Assembly (NCBI GenBank): GCA_903813345.2
Contig: CAIIXF020000001.1
Coordinates: 44,659,885-44,723,884, forward strand
DNA length: 64,000 nt
Source of the DNA: Owenia fusiformis
Lineage: Eukaryota > Annelida > Polychaeta > Sabellida > Oweniidae
Direction: 5' to 3'
Every line of letters starts with the position of its first letter. The first letter of the stretch is position 1. Made by a program: the position numbers and the translations under genes. Positions 13,046 to 26,404 of this stretch are shown here, piece after piece. Below the pieces are notes generated by a model. It did not search any database and had not been told where the DNA came from. It saw only the letters and a list, made by a program, of their open reading frames with translations.

Positions 13046-14619
13046 TAGCTTTTGGGTCTGTGATATAAACAACTGAGACCATTCTCTGAAATAGATAAAA
13101 ATACATTGAAAAATAATATACACCTATATACAGGTTTTCTATATGAGAACCTTTCTTGAAAAACATATGTTCTGACTATCAGAATACCGGAAAATAGGAA
13201 ACATGTGAATTAGCTTCATAATTGCAAGCCAAGCTATCTCAATGATTCCCTTCCTGGTAAAAAGTCTTTTAAAAAATCCATAATTTATAAAGTTGGAATG
13301 ACCTAAAGTTCAGGGTTGGATTGAAGAACAATATAAATGATAATTTTTATGACTCTGATTTTTATTAACTTTACGCATGAACAAACTTAACTGGCAGAGA
13401 AGATCGGTCTATTGCACATAAATAAACCCAGAGGGCAAGTTAACAGAGGAAAACAAGGGCTTGTTATTACTAATACTCACACATGGAGGGGGAGAAAGTC
13501 CATGCAGTGTTCAAATGTATGCATTAGCTATTTCCTAAATTTATCTCCTGTTTTAACTAAAATGGATATTTAACACCATCCTATTGATCTTAGCAATTGC
13601 CTGGGGAATGGGATGCTTGCTACAGGCTTTTTGCATAATTAATATATCACAGTGTCCTTGAAATGAGAATCACTTCACATAATCCTTTTTTGCTATGGAA
13701 TTCTGAACAGTACTTTGCACATATGGCGTTCATGACCAACTATGAACCGCTTACCCCCGATAGTGTTATATATCAAAATGTACCTGTTCATATAGGAGTT
13801 GGATTGATCTATATTAAATTATAGGGAGTCGGGTTACTTTTTAAGATATCAGCGTCTATTTATTGTAACTCGTATTTGCTACCATTTGCTCAATTCTGAG
13901 ATGACGGCCACACGCGCAGTAAACATGCTCACGTTGGAACTATTTTAACCTACATCAGTATTTTCATAATTAGAATGAAAGTTGAACTCCTCTTTATTTT
14001 GATACCAAATAATGGCATACCAGTTACCCTAAAAGTCAACTAATGGCGTTATTTAGAACAAAATCACAGTTTTTTAAATGGACTATATATATACGGGCCA
14101 TACCTTATGGCGGATGGATATGGAACCGCACACCTTAATCATCTATCTAACAAACTACCTTTTTATTACTGAATTATTCATCAATTATTTACTATAATAT
14201 CTCTTTAGCCACTGATGATCAATAAAAGACACACAAAGCATATATACAGTATACCATTTATGATATATTTAATTTTTCAACTTTATATGTGACCTTGAAT
14301 GTGTGAAAATGAAAAATTATTATCATATCTGATAGCTTTCAGTTTCATTTTATCTTTTGGTTGTTGCATATATTTAGTTTTATCTATAATTTCTATGAAA
14401 TGTACAATCAAATTCAATTATAAACTTGCTTTGTCTAAATCGCTAACTATCTCATAATTTGACGTTTACAACAATTTATAAAGCAAAATTATGTCTATTA
14501 GATGGCTCAAGACAATTCTGTAGATAATAGATCACATTTAATGGTCTATCTATTCTATAAATCACATAACAATCTCAGTAGCATTCTACAAATATACATT
14601 TGTCTTGTAAAATCGACAA

Positions 14620-14715
14620 ACATTAACAAAACATAACTTTTACCCCCTTCCCTCTATATTATATTTGTAGGCATACACCCGGGGCATACACAAATGTCAA
14701 CCTAAGTGTCCAAAT
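14620..14715 (+). repeat. Dispersed repeat, copy 2
   Basis: Diverged copy of 11434-11525, with the shared tail AA(C/G)TGTCCAAAT. Confidence 0.6.
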
Positions 14716-15159
14716 ATGGGAGATAAATGACCACTTCTCAATGTTAATTAATTACATAATATTATCCAGTCATAAATTGAATTTGTATTTTGATTAATTA
14801 GTTTAACATTCTGGTTGAAGTGAAGTTCTTTTGACATTTCGAGAGCAACATTTTCCAGAACCCATGAAATAATTCCAACCCATATGTCAGTTTGTATACA
14901 GACAGACTGGAAATTAAACCAGCTATATATTATCTTCTGTAATTACAAATTGCAAATAATTGTCAATTTCTGATAATTGCCTTTTCCAGGCAACATCTGC
15001 TTAAATGAAAACCAAAAGCATCATCCCTCTAATCCCATCAATTCCACATCATTTCTCTGCAGAACGAACGAACTGTTTGATTGTCTGACATTCTATGAGT
15101 CTTGCATAACATCTATGAAACATTCCCATTTACTTTGTTTCTAGATTTGTGGAGGCGAG

Positions 15160-15235
15160 ATATGTAGGGGGAGGGGAGGGGGGGGGGGTTGTCAAGGGGG
15201 GGATGAGGGGGTCATAGGGGCTTGTAGTATTGAAA
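15160..15235 (+). repeat. G-rich tract
   Basis: Several G runs of three or more, including one of about eleven, within 70 bases; could form a G-quadruplex. No gene context. Confidence 0.7.
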
Positions 15236-16069
15236 TATATGTGTCTAAATTTCATGTCTGTTTATTTTGTTCCATCTTTTTTCTACTTAATGTTGATTAA
15301 ATAATATTCCACCTAATGGTCTCCATGACCTTTTATTGGATGATATATCAGAGTAATTTTATCTATGGTATAATTTTCTTTAATTTACCTAATGTTGGAA
15401 AGTGATTGAATACAATTTTTCTCTTGAATAATATGCTAGTTTAATTTGGTAAAACTTATTCTGGCCAATGTAAATACAGTACAGAATTCTATAATAAAAT
15501 ATTTTCATCTTGACAAAATGGTGAATTTTCATCTGGGCAAAATCATCACATACACAGTGTGATATACATCTTATTACTTAGACATAATTGTCCCCTTCTA
15601 TGCTCCCAAATTGCTTTCTGCTATTAGAAGCTTTTAGATAAGATGGCTAGATGAGTAAGCAAATTCTATCAGCCCTTTGTATCGCAAAATTGGAGACTTA
15701 AGTTCTATTACGTTTTCCCTTTGAACTTCTACAGGAAGGCACCCTTTTTCGAGTTTGAGTTTTGCATCTTTTAAATAGATCTTCACCAGTAATTACAACA
15801 AGCCTATGGACATCAGTAAAATGCCTAACATATGCTCTTGGTTAAAATGTTTTATGATATGTTACCAAAAGAGTATATAAGATATTTAATTACGGAATCT
15901 CTTTAAAAATTGATATTACAGTAAAACCTGTCTTAGTGAACACCTCTCTCTAGTCAACACCTGTCTCTAGTGAACACCCTTCCTCTGCACATACTCTACT
16001 GACTTCTGTATAAATCACCTTCTCTGTAGTGAACACCTACCAACGCTGACTGTTTTTAGGCAAAAAATA

Positions 16070-16187
16070 TTCAATATATACAGATTTTACTGTACAATAA
16101 ATTAGGGTTGTTTTACAGTATAAAAATATTCAATATATACAGATTTTACTGTACAATAAATTAGGGTTGTTTTACAGTATAAAGGAG
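16070..16187. repeat. 59-bp tandem duplication
   Basis: Two nearly identical copies of a unit starting TTCAATATATACAGATTTTA (16070 and 16129). The near-identity implies a recent event. Confidence 0.9.
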
Positions 16188-17686
16188 ATTGCCAGCTTCA
16201 TTTGAGCTTTCTGACATTTTCTGTTAAGTACAAATCACTCCAAACCTTATAATTGTTTTTATAAATGTGGTAGGCCTATTTGACATTTCTTTTATAGATT
16301 TTCCCTATACTGCAAAAGGTATAGCCGTATAGAAATATTGGGGCATAACCTTCCTTTTTACGAATTTGCTCTCAGTTTTGTGTTAACACATGTGAACTAA
16401 AAAATATATGGTTAAAGGCTGCATTTTATTTATTTTCATACAGTCTGAATATATTATGAATAGATTACTGGTTTGAATTATGAAAAATGACTTAGGAACT
16501 TTTTTAGTAAGCAAGAGTAAAAACTCTGGCCATAAAAAATGTACGCCATTTTTGCATTTAGAAATTTAAAAATTCAAAAATTGGATGTAAAATGGTTGGC
16601 TTCAAAAATGTTACAGATAATGAATGAAAATGCCGAACCTATGCTACTGGTCATAAAAAGAAGGCCATAATGATATGCCACACTTTTTGATGGCAGCCTA
16701 TTTCGTCAACAGCCTCATAACTTCCAGTATAAGTAATCAATTTGAACTTTTTAGCATTTAAAAGCTAGATGTGAAATATGTGTTTATCATCATGGCATGT
16801 CCTTATAATTTGTACATCCTTCAAACAGGCTTTCTTTTCAGTAATTCAGGCATGTTTTTCAAACCAAATTATTTTTTTCAATAGATATTCGAGCTCGAAA
16901 CATGATGGTATTAAAGCAACAGATAAGTTCATACATATTTACTTTGTATTTTAAAATGAAAGGTCACTTTTTACACATGCTGAAAGCAAAAGGTGCAGGA
17001 TGTTGAATCTCGAAACATTCATAGAAATATATTGCCCACATCATGCAAATACTGAACATATCTGAAAATGTCAAAATGACTTCCTGTGTTGAACCTGTGA
17101 TTAATTTTCAAACAGTATCAATCAACATGTATCATTCAAGGAAAAAGTAATTCTAAATTCTAAATATATTGAGAAATCATATATTTTATCTGTGAGGATG
17201 TTATCTCATATCGCGTAAACAGGAAGTTTAAACAGCTAACTGAGAGGCTTCTCCTGATGGAGATGATATAATTGCATTGATAATATGCATGTACATGTAT
17301 CTTATATGATGGATTCTTTATATTTTGCCAGCACCTCATAAAATCAAACAGATACATGTTACTAAAATTACACATTCTTAGTTTCATTTTGAATGAATAA
17401 GTCACACAGTAGAGATAGTATATGGCCTTACATGTACTCAAAAATTGCGGCAATTGCTTGAACTATGTTATATACAGGAGAGCACGTAAGATTCTTAACC
17501 TAGACTAAGCATTGCTGCCTTATTTCAGCAAATATATCCAACGCGACTGGCTGATTTATCAAAGAGTGCAAAAATGATATGCCTGGACTAAATAATTAAT
17601 ATCTCAATAACTACTGAATGAATCTTGAATACTCCTCCAGAATCTGCCGCTTCGCCCCTGGGAAGATTCAACGTCTGGTATTATTA

Positions 17687-19361
17687 GACTCCAGATTGAA
17701 AATCTGGAGTCTATTGCTTTTGCCAGTTTTCTTTATTATTCTTCCTCTTCCTCCTTACAAGATTTCTCATCAACTAGAAGAGCTTACTTTAAGCTGCTTA
17801 CATGATCAACTAGGGAATGTATCTGGGATGATGGGAAATTAGGTCAAATTTTTATCTAGGTCAAAGGTCAAGAACTAGGTCAAATCTTGCATTTTCAACA
17901 TTCTATCAATTATCTTCGTCAATATTTATGGTAACAACTTTGTCTTGTTTTCATCATGTAGCTTAGAAACAGCTCTATCATAAGTGTGCCAACAGATTTT
18001 TGATTGCTCGTACCGATTTTGAGATATGGCGTCCGGAAAGTAGGTCAGAACAAAAAGTTCTCCATATTCAACAAGTGAGTTATGGAATAAGTGCAAAATT
18101 TTCTCAGGAATCCAAATCTGCAAACAAAATTTTGATCCGACTTCCGGTTCGGAAGTTATGGCGTTTTGAAAGCTAAAAAAACGCTAAATTTGGTGCCCAT
18201 GTTAAGTCAATGGGAAAAAATATTTTTTTGAAGTGAAAATTACTAAATATAGACTGAGTTCAGCTAAATATAATGAATGCTTTCTATAGAAGGGGACCTC
18301 AAAAGCCATCTAGCTTCAAAATTTGGACAACAAAATGCCAAGGTCAAAATCTAGGTCAAATTCATAGTTTTTCCTTATTTTTAAGATTCTGACACTACAC
18401 TTTAATAATTTGCTTCAAAATTTTGTATACAGGTAGCCAAGAGTGTGCTTATAGTGTTAGCCTTTTGCCGTCAGAAAGTATTTCTACCCACTTTTGAGAT
18501 ATGGTGTCCAAAAAGTAGGTCAAAATGAAAAGTTCTAAAAATTTAATATATGAGCTATGAATTAAGGGTAGAATTTTCTCAGGAATCCAAATCTGCAAAC
18601 CAAATTTCGATCCGACTTCCCGGTTGGAAGTTATGGGATTTTGAAAGCTCAAAAATTGCTAAATTTGGTGCCCCATGTTATGTCAATAGGGAAAAAGATT
18701 TTTTTGAAGTGTAAAATACCAGAAATAGACTGAGTACAGCTCAACATAATGAAAGCCTATAAAAGAAGGGGACCTCAAAGGCGACCTAGCTTCAAAATGT
18801 GGACACCAAAATGCCAAGGTCAAAATCTAGGTCAAATTCATAGTTTTTCCTTATTTTTGCGATTCTGACATTACACTTTAATAATTTGCTTCAAAATTTT
18901 ATATACAGGTAGCAAAGAGTGTGCTAATAGTGTAAGCCTTTTGCTGTCAGAAAGTATTTTGACCCACTTTTAAGATATGGTGTCAGAAAAGTAGGTCAAT
19001 ATAAAAAGTTCTCCAAATTTAACTTAAGAGTTATGAATTAAGGGTAGAATTTTCTCAGGAATCCAAATCTGCAGATCAACTTTCAATCCGACTCCCGGTT
19101 TAGATTCTACACCATTTTAAAATTCAAATTTGCCAATATCCACAATGCAGATCCATCAAATATACCTTCAAAAATTCCTACTTACCTACCTACCTACATA
19201 CCTACTTGGCTACCTACTTAGCTTCCTACTTCTCAGCTACCTACTCAGCTACTTACTCAATTACTTAATCATCTACGTACTCAGCTTCCTACTCAGTTAC
19301 TTACTCAGCTCTTTACTCAAGAAAATCAATCTGGAGTCTTAAATTGAACTTTGTTCAATTT
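17687..19361 (+). mobile_element. Family D: element with three 476-bp core units and a CTAC-rich tract
   Basis: The 5' end is a hairpin, AGACTCCAGATT then GA then AATCTGGAGTCT (17687-17712). The same AATCTGGAGTCT returns at 19328-19339, followed by a hairpin AAATTGAAC-TTT-GTTCAATTT (19341-19361). The core repeats at 18022, 18498 and 18974 (GATATGG), a 476-bp period. A CTAC/CTACTTAC microsatellite lies at 19170-19320. The layout is the same as family C, but the sequence is unrelated. Confidence 0.72.
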
Positions 19362-19370
19362 ACCAATCTA

Positions 19371-19688
19371 GTTATTATTATTATTATATCTTGGTTACCG
19401 CCATATTTGGCGAGCAATACCTCATTGGTATATTCCGTATTTTACGTATTTTACACTCGAAGATAGAGCCAGAAACCCCTCCTTGGAGGAGCCCTGTGTT
19501 ATTTTATGTGCACAGGTACACAGACATACAGGTACACACCACAGCCTTTTATACGAGTCGTGAACCACTCAGTCAAACACCCAGAATTACATAACGCACA
19601 AACAAACTTGTCTGAACCGGGAATCGAACCCGGGGCCAAGCAATATTGGTAACCTTGACTCTCTCTGCCACTGAGCCATAGCGGGTGG
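19371..19688 (-). mobile_element. tRNA-derived SINE
   Basis: On the minus strand the head has a Pol III A box (TGGCTCAGTGGCAGAG) and B box (GGTTCGATTCC, inside a 5-bp T stem CCGGG/CCCGG). An unrelated body and a 3' (ATA)n tail at 19371-19389 follow. The acceptor stem does not pair, so it is not a working tRNA gene. Confidence 0.75.
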
Positions 19689-21576
19689 ACTGGTCAGAAT
19701 CCAAAACTGAATTTGCAGCGATTGAATGTTCAACTTTTCAGTTCAGAAAATATTCAAGTTTCTATTTTCGATGACCATTATCGGCTTCCAAGAGCTTTAA
19801 GAGCTTGAAATCACAATCCATTTCCTCCACATTTTCATTGTGATCGTATTTGGCCGCCAATTTGTACAATTTGTTCACTTAAATCGACTTAGACACTGTT
19901 TAAATTGTTGAATCGGGAAATATTTTTCAAAAGATCGCCATTTCTAGGTCAACAGGAAGTCACGTAAGGCACTGAATAAATCGTGAAATCTGATTGGATC
20001 ATAAGAATGGCGCGAAAAAGTAAAGTTTTTAAAAGTTTAAACTCGGGTTGATAGATCCGCCGGCAGTCACTCAGGATAGTAAAGCATAGGTGGATACACT
20101 CGCCGGCAGCATGCTAAAGGTTAATGTATGGAAGTAGCTCGACATGAGCCAGACAAGGCAACCATTTTTGCCAATATTTTACAGAAAAAAGTCAATTCAG
20201 ACATTTTTCATTTTAATTGAAACGGAGAAAATAAAATCTTAGGATTATTATTTCCCCATTAAATCAAATAAGCCTCGCTAATTTAAATTAGCTTTACCTA
20301 GTTTCCGGTCCTGGGTATGTCCCTGAAATACCACATGACTACAAACAGGAAGTGCTTCATAACATAAAAAATACAGTTCTTTTAATCATCGTAACAAAGG
20401 TCTTTTATTACTTTCTATCATGTAGGCTTGGTCCCAGAGACTAAAGCTCAGGTGGACTTTATTCCTGTAATTATGAACTACCTGGGAGAAAAATTTGACT
20501 ATCACTCTTTTTGTGTACTATTCATCTTAAAATTTTGAAGAAACCACTTGATTGTCTAGTTTTTTTTATATAATTCACGAACTACAGTTTAATATCAATA
20601 TGTATATACTTTATTTCATTTCAAATGGTACACTTTTCATTTTATTTTAAAATATGAAACATGACAGAAATGATATTTTACAAAAAGGTAAAAGTATCTT
20701 TTTTAACAGTTGATGGTTTCTGATGCCTAGGGAAATTACTTAGAACAGCCAATTTAAAGAAATGAAATTTGAGACACACTAAAGAGACTGTTCAATTAGT
20801 CAAGGTATTGTTTCATTTTTATTAGTATTACCTGATGTTAAATCAAGGGAATAGCAAATAAGCTTTTCTGTTGGGATATAATGAGAATATACAGATCACG
20901 CAATATAACTAACAATTTCTTTAATTTCAGTTGACATTCATATTTTCTAACACAAAGAGTAAATTCTTTTCTTTCCTGTTGTCTTGTGGCAATAGTTAAA
21001 GGTCGAGTGCCTGGAAATATTAACACAATTGAACATGTTGAACAACTAATATACATACTTTTTGTGGCTTGGTTGAATGGCTATTAATCCCAAGTTCCGA
21101 TGTGTCTCATCAAGAAGACGACAGAGTGACAAAGATTATGTCAAGCGGAGTTTATAATTTTTTGTGCAAATTTTCTTCTTGGATCGAAAAATTTCATTTT
21201 AATTAGATTAAGTTACGATAGGTGCCAAAAGGCCTAAAAATAGGTCATGTGACACAAAACAACGAATCATATGACACAAAAACAATGATTCATTCGCCAG
21301 ATGGCATAGTTAAATGAGGTCAATTTTACGACAAACAAAAACTGTTTAGCTCAGCTTCAACTTTGCTCTCGCAGTCGAATGAAACTGAAACTTCTTTCGT
21401 CGATATTGAGTCGAGTGATTTTTTTCAGCCTCCGGTATTTTGACAAAAGTAAGTTCAGGTCGTAGCCATTCTTCGGGGCAGGTTTGAGACACCAATGATT
21501 TATTTTGGAGTTTTTCTAAGGGATTATTCCAGACTTCCAGCTATTGTACCTTTAACATCATTAGACGCCAGCCACC

Positions 21577-21672
21577 ATTTGTTACAGACATCAACCAACA
21601 AACACCAACTGCCAAAGACCATCCACAAAAAACTTGGAGAATATAACAATATTAGTCCACTTCTGATAGCCT
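21577..21672 (+). repeat. Family A, 3' end fragment
   Basis: Contains GTTACAGACATC, a CAACCAACAAACACCAACTG tract and a damaged terminal hairpin (GTCCACTTCTGATAGCC). Confidence 0.5.
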
Positions 21673-23166
21673 GAATCTGACAGTAGACTTTTTTATTCCT
21701 CACTATTCTATACTTATATAATATAATCGAGGATTTTGATTTGAAGGCAGTGGGTGGCAACTTTGACCACCTGTGAAGCAAATCTGCCTGCCATTGCAGT
21801 AAATTACACAGTTTCCGTGTGCTAGTTGCGCAGCTTTTACCACCTCTGCCAACAAGAGCTAATAATATGATTGCATTAATATTTCAAAATCAACAAATAA
21901 CTGCATCAGATATGCCTCAAAATGAAAGTCAGGCTAACATGATTCCACAAATGTCAGCTTGAGATGCCAATGTCAAAGAATGAAATGAGACAGAATCTGG
22001 TATGCATCCATTTAAAAAGCCGAACACAACCAGATCTAAATGTAAGAAAGGCATTGTTAGGGGAAGGGGAGATGTGACCAAACCATTCAATCACCCCATA
22101 TACCTTTTCATATCACATTCTTGTATTAGACTCATAGATATTTATATCTTCTTTTTGTTTGGCTTCGTCCATTTAATTGTAGACATCCCTATTGGCCTTA
22201 ATTCTTTCTATTTGTACAGGGATGCATGATGGAAACTGTCTACATAAGGCATCAGTAGCCACTTAAAAGTACCAATTAACAAGATAAAGCTAGCTTTGTG
22301 ACTCATGGAAATGATACTATCCTTTCAGTATCCATAATTTGAAGATCTAATTGCCTTTACTTCAATAAAAGCCTTGGATTTCATTGCAACACTTCGTAAA
22401 ATCCTCAATAAAGTTAAGCTGGGTTCAAAGATAGCTTGCCTTTCACAGCATCAGACTAAATAAGATAGTTGCTTTAAGTTCAAGAACTTAGTTCTATATC
22501 AACACCCTGTTCTCACTCACAGGTACCAACCACAGGAGTAAATAGGGCGAAGGGAAGGGAGTATGATACTTTTCACAAAACTAATATGTCAACAGAACAG
22601 AGTAATAATAGACTTTGATAAATGAAAAAGTTACACAAATTTGAGAGATTGTTACCTTAATAAATGAACAAATTACCTGAAATTTACTTGATGAATCAAG
22701 AAATAATGAAATACCCTTTATAAACGAAAAGACTACCCTATATATTAGCAGAGGCAAGTATTTCATTATTCAACATGAAGGTCAAGTGTTAGAATGAATT
22801 ACTTGGTTGTAATATAATCTTTCCCTATATCTAACAGATATCAGTAATAGAGACATTCTGAGACATTCGAAGCCCCAAAAAGGGTTATAGGGGTTCAAAA
22901 ATTTTATATTGTATATGGTACTTCAAACTAGAATTTGTTAATGTTTTTCAGCAATCCCATGAACCTCACCCACCACACTCCCCTATGGCTACATCCATGG
23001 TCTTAAAGAAACATTATGTGTACTTTTTGAAAATGAAACCCACTAATGCTCCCCCAGATCTGACAGTGCAATCTACAGTTCAATAACAAAAACTATTAAA
23101 GTATACCATCAACAATGCTAATGGTTTTTAGCTTGGATACAGGACTATCAATCAATTTAAACTCAC

Positions 23167-23403
23167 CGCAGCAATCACCTCTGTTGTAGATTTCGACTCG
23201 GGATATGATAAATTTCTGCTCCAAGTCAACCATCCACCACGGATCCTCACCAGTGTCGCTTGTATGAGTACATGAGCCTTGATTAAAGTCTGGATCAGTG
23301 TTACCATCAACAGCTAGACCTGCAGGGCCCTTTCTGCTGTCTGGGCCCTCAGTTGACTGATTAGCTGGTTTGTTGGTTGATACTATGAACTGACCTGTTG
23401 TGC
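23167..23403 (-). CDS. F-type lectin (fucolectin-like) gene, exon 2: N-terminal half of the lectin domain
   Basis: 237 nt, phase 1 to phase 1. The acceptor is TTTAATTTCAG and the donor after GCTGCG is GTGAGT. It encodes predicted residues 22-99. Visible landmarks are NKPANQS, the AVDGNTDPDF turn typical of the family, SCTHTS with the candidate fucose-binding His67, the core strand PWWMVDL, and NRGDCC with Arg95, Asp97 and the vicinal Cys98-Cys99 pair. Known F-type lectins bind L-fucose through one His and two Arg in a motif H-x26-R-x-D-x4-R; here the first spacing is 27, one residue longer. The exon junctions keep frame with exon 1 (codon Gly21 split) and exon 3 (codon Gly100 split). The open frame runs past the exon at both ends, but those parts are intron. 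A related non-lectin F5/8C domain is less likely because the triad is intact. Confidence 0.9.
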
Positions 23404-23884
23404 CTGAAATTAAAGGTATATTGTAAAGCATAATGGGAAATACAAATCCAAAATAATGGGGAATACAAATCCAAAATAATAATAGGGAATACAAAATGCA
23501 AATGAAGTTTTTCCGTAGCCATTACAAAAATTCAGTGTCACTTATTGTGGTGGTGACATAATTACTAAGTAAAATGATACAAAAACATGAAAGGACTATT
23601 TACCTCATTTCAAATATTATATCTCTTAAAAATCTGATTTTTCTGAATGGGTAGGCACCATATTGTTTCATGGAAACCAAAATTTCACCAAGGAAAACAT
23701 TACACTGCTTAATCCTTGTGAGTGTCTGCTCTAAGAGTCATCACCCTCTTGACTTATATTCAAGATTTCTTTCCAAGAAAGGTAGTCTAGCTACAAGCAT
23801 TTGTGTGCCCCCCCCTCCCACTACATATCTCCTCTGTGTGAGAAGTTTTCATACTTGTATAGTCAAGGGGGGGGGGGTTACATT

Positions 23885-24090
23885 TTTTTTCACTTAACAA
23901 TAAATCTCTGAACTCATAGAGCCATTTAGAGTTCATCATCAAAATACAAACGACTTTCTGTATATGGTTATTTCCTCTAGCATCATTGCATAGTTAATGA
24001 GCACGCATTAAGCATGTGTCCTTCCAGCCCGCTGATTGGTTCAGAAAAGATCAGCGTGGTAGGTTTGTAATGATTTATGACCTGGACTGT
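23885..24090 (+). repeat. Dispersed repeat, partial copy of the 51819 family
   Basis: Shares AACAATAAATCT, GCATAGTTAATGAGCACG and GCTGATTGGTT..AGATCAGCGTGGTAG with 51874-52060. Confidence 0.55.
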
Positions 24091-24835
24091 CACGGGCATA
24101 GGTTGTTGGGGTGGGGCTACAAAAAGTAATATATAGTCTATACTAGGCAGAGGGTAGTTTATAAGACTCTGTGCACAGGGTAGCAGAGAAGGCTCTGGAA
24201 CATTCTGATAATCATCACATTTGTCCAGATCATGAACAACATGATCTCATAACTGAACAAGAAATAAGATGAGATGGCTTATCATGATGTACTCAGATGG
24301 GGTCACCGCAACCCCAAATCAATACAGCTCCAATTTGAATGGTTGAGTTGCGCCAAGAATTTGACAGAGGTGACACAATCATTTTTTCACTTCACTTCAT
24401 CTGACAAAAGTCAGGCCTCTGACAATTCATACCAAAGGAAGGGAGGCCTCTTAAGAAAAATACAAATCTAACATCAGGATGTCAACCAGAAAAGCTCCCT
24501 GGGAGTTCTTCGTATCAATAAAAGTGAAAATCAATATTTCTAATCTAATTTATTTAGAAGTTCTATCAATTATAGGACATTATTTGGCTATTTTCTCACT
24601 CAATTATAAAGCCTTGGTGTGAGAAGTTCAACTCAGAGTCTATAATAGTTTTCTAGTTTTGCATGGTACATGAAATTAATTACCCAAGGGTTAAAAGATA
24701 GACAGGATACATATCTCGCTGTTGTTTTCTGTTCTGCAGAATTCAAAATGTCATGATAATGTTCCTTTTAGGTTTATAAACGATCCCATTGTACAGATTA
24801 TCATAAAGCTAATTCATAAAGGAGCTAGTCATTAA

Positions 24836-24975
24836 TGCCTGGGTCACATATGCTCCAATCCATCGGCCGGCGCCTGCCCGATTGAGTGTTTTGTTCAATA
24901 TTGTATTCAATTTTGAACAAAATACTCAATCGGCCGGGCGCCGTAGTAAAAATCGGAGCATATGTGACCAAGGCA
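24836..24975. mobile_element. Hairpin MITE, 63-bp arms, TAA target duplication
   Basis: The arms 24836-24898 and 24913-24975 are imperfect inverses starting TGCCTGGGTCACATATGCTC. TAA flanks both sides (24833-24835 and 24976-24978). A TWA duplication and GTCACA-type ends fit PIF/Harbinger MITEs. Confidence 0.7.
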
Positions 24976-26404
24976 TAAGAGAAGTTTGAAGTTGGCGTCA
25001 TCAAGGTAAATTGTATTGAAGGTGAAAAAAGTTATTGCAGCAGCACTCAAAGTCATGTTTAAGGTCAAATTTACATGGAGGCTACTTTAATCCATCCATT
25101 TATACGGCCTTTAAAGAATTATACTGGTAAACGAGTATAATATGATCTGTACTAATATGGTATCAAAACACAATATAATATTTTAATTATTTCTTGTTAC
25201 AATATTACCAAGGGGATCAGAATTTTCTTAATTTCTTAATTTTCACATTCTTCTCTGCTAAAAATAAATAACAGAGAATCAAGAACAAGGTCAATGTTGT
25301 GAAAAAGGTCAAGGCCACAGGAAATATATATCACATATCGCATTACCTATCCTTTGAATAATGAACCAATTTTGATTTAAGCGCTCATTTCCTTAAATGT
25401 CAGTTACTTCTCTGATAATAATGTTAAAACAGTTAAATTAGATTTAGTAGAAGTTTCTACCTTAACATCTAAGGTCCTTTAATTGATGCTAAACACCATT
25501 ATCTCCACCTACGGATATATTTACTATGTACTTTTAAATGATTTACTGTAAATTCAACATTTTAGAAGGGGTTTCCTCTTTATACAAAGATTTATCTGAT
25601 ACAATCAAAAACTGCCATTTCAATAAATCTAGTTTTCAAGCACAATTCTGATATATTTTCAATGTATCTTTGGATCAAAATATACCTCATACCTCACGCT
25701 ACATATTGTATTAAAAACAGAGAAATCACCATAATCATTTTTGATTGGGTCATCAATGATCAGCTCAAGGAATGCCTTTCATGAAAATTTTCATAGACTT
25801 ACAGAAATAAACAACGAAGAAAAAAGAATTGATGATCCATTTTATGATTCAAACAACTAATAATTTCAAAGATTTGCTGCTACATTCTATGTATATAGAT
25901 CTACAGAACTCTTTCCTCCTCCTTTAGTCTTACCTCAAGACTCTGACCCCCCCTATCTACTTTACAACAGTTCTTCAAGTAGATGGAGGGGGTCCAGGGT
26001 CTTGATGCAAGACTACTCCCCCTTCAAAAAGAAAGAGAATCTGCGATTGGAGGATGGTGCTGCTATTGAAGTAATCTATAAAGATGATAGTTCAAAAATG
26101 TGATGAAAGCTCAACTGAACTTTCCTGGTGTTCGCAATATATCAAACAATAATTAGGATGCCTGATTTCTCAAGTGCCCAAATGTAATATACTGTAGTCA
26201 TTTCTCAACTTCAAAGACTAGTTGGAGGAAATAAACATTACCTCTGTGTTAAATATCTTTTCACCTGAATACGCCTGGGGGGTACTTATGGCAAAGCGCT
26301 TTACATCTTGGAGTTCAAAGATTTACTTGTTGCTCAACAGTAACAGAGGTTTTTTCATTTCAAAAGCAGCACAGGTGATTTTATCCATGTCAAAATTCAA
26401 AATT

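Larger units (their letters stand above)
5164..23166 (-). other. Lectin intron 2 (about 18 kb), repeat-rich
   Basis: Intron between the two halves of the lectin domain. Repeats within it are listed separately: families A, B and D, the 17-bp minisatellite, a SINE and tandem duplications. No coding feature was recognised between repeats at 5.93-7.0, 8.24-9.66, 10.75-12.2, 13.05-15.1, 15.25-15.9, 16.2-17.68 or 19.7-23.1 kb, which are plain AT-rich sequence. Confidence 0.75.

Noticed and set aside
19130-19342. Leu/Tyr-rich open frame resembling membrane segments
   Set aside because: It is the translation of the CTAC/CTACTTAC microsatellite of family D.
19605-19688. tRNA gene on the minus strand
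   Set aside because: A and B boxes and the T stem are good, but the acceptor stem does not pair and a SINE body with an (ATA)n tail follows.
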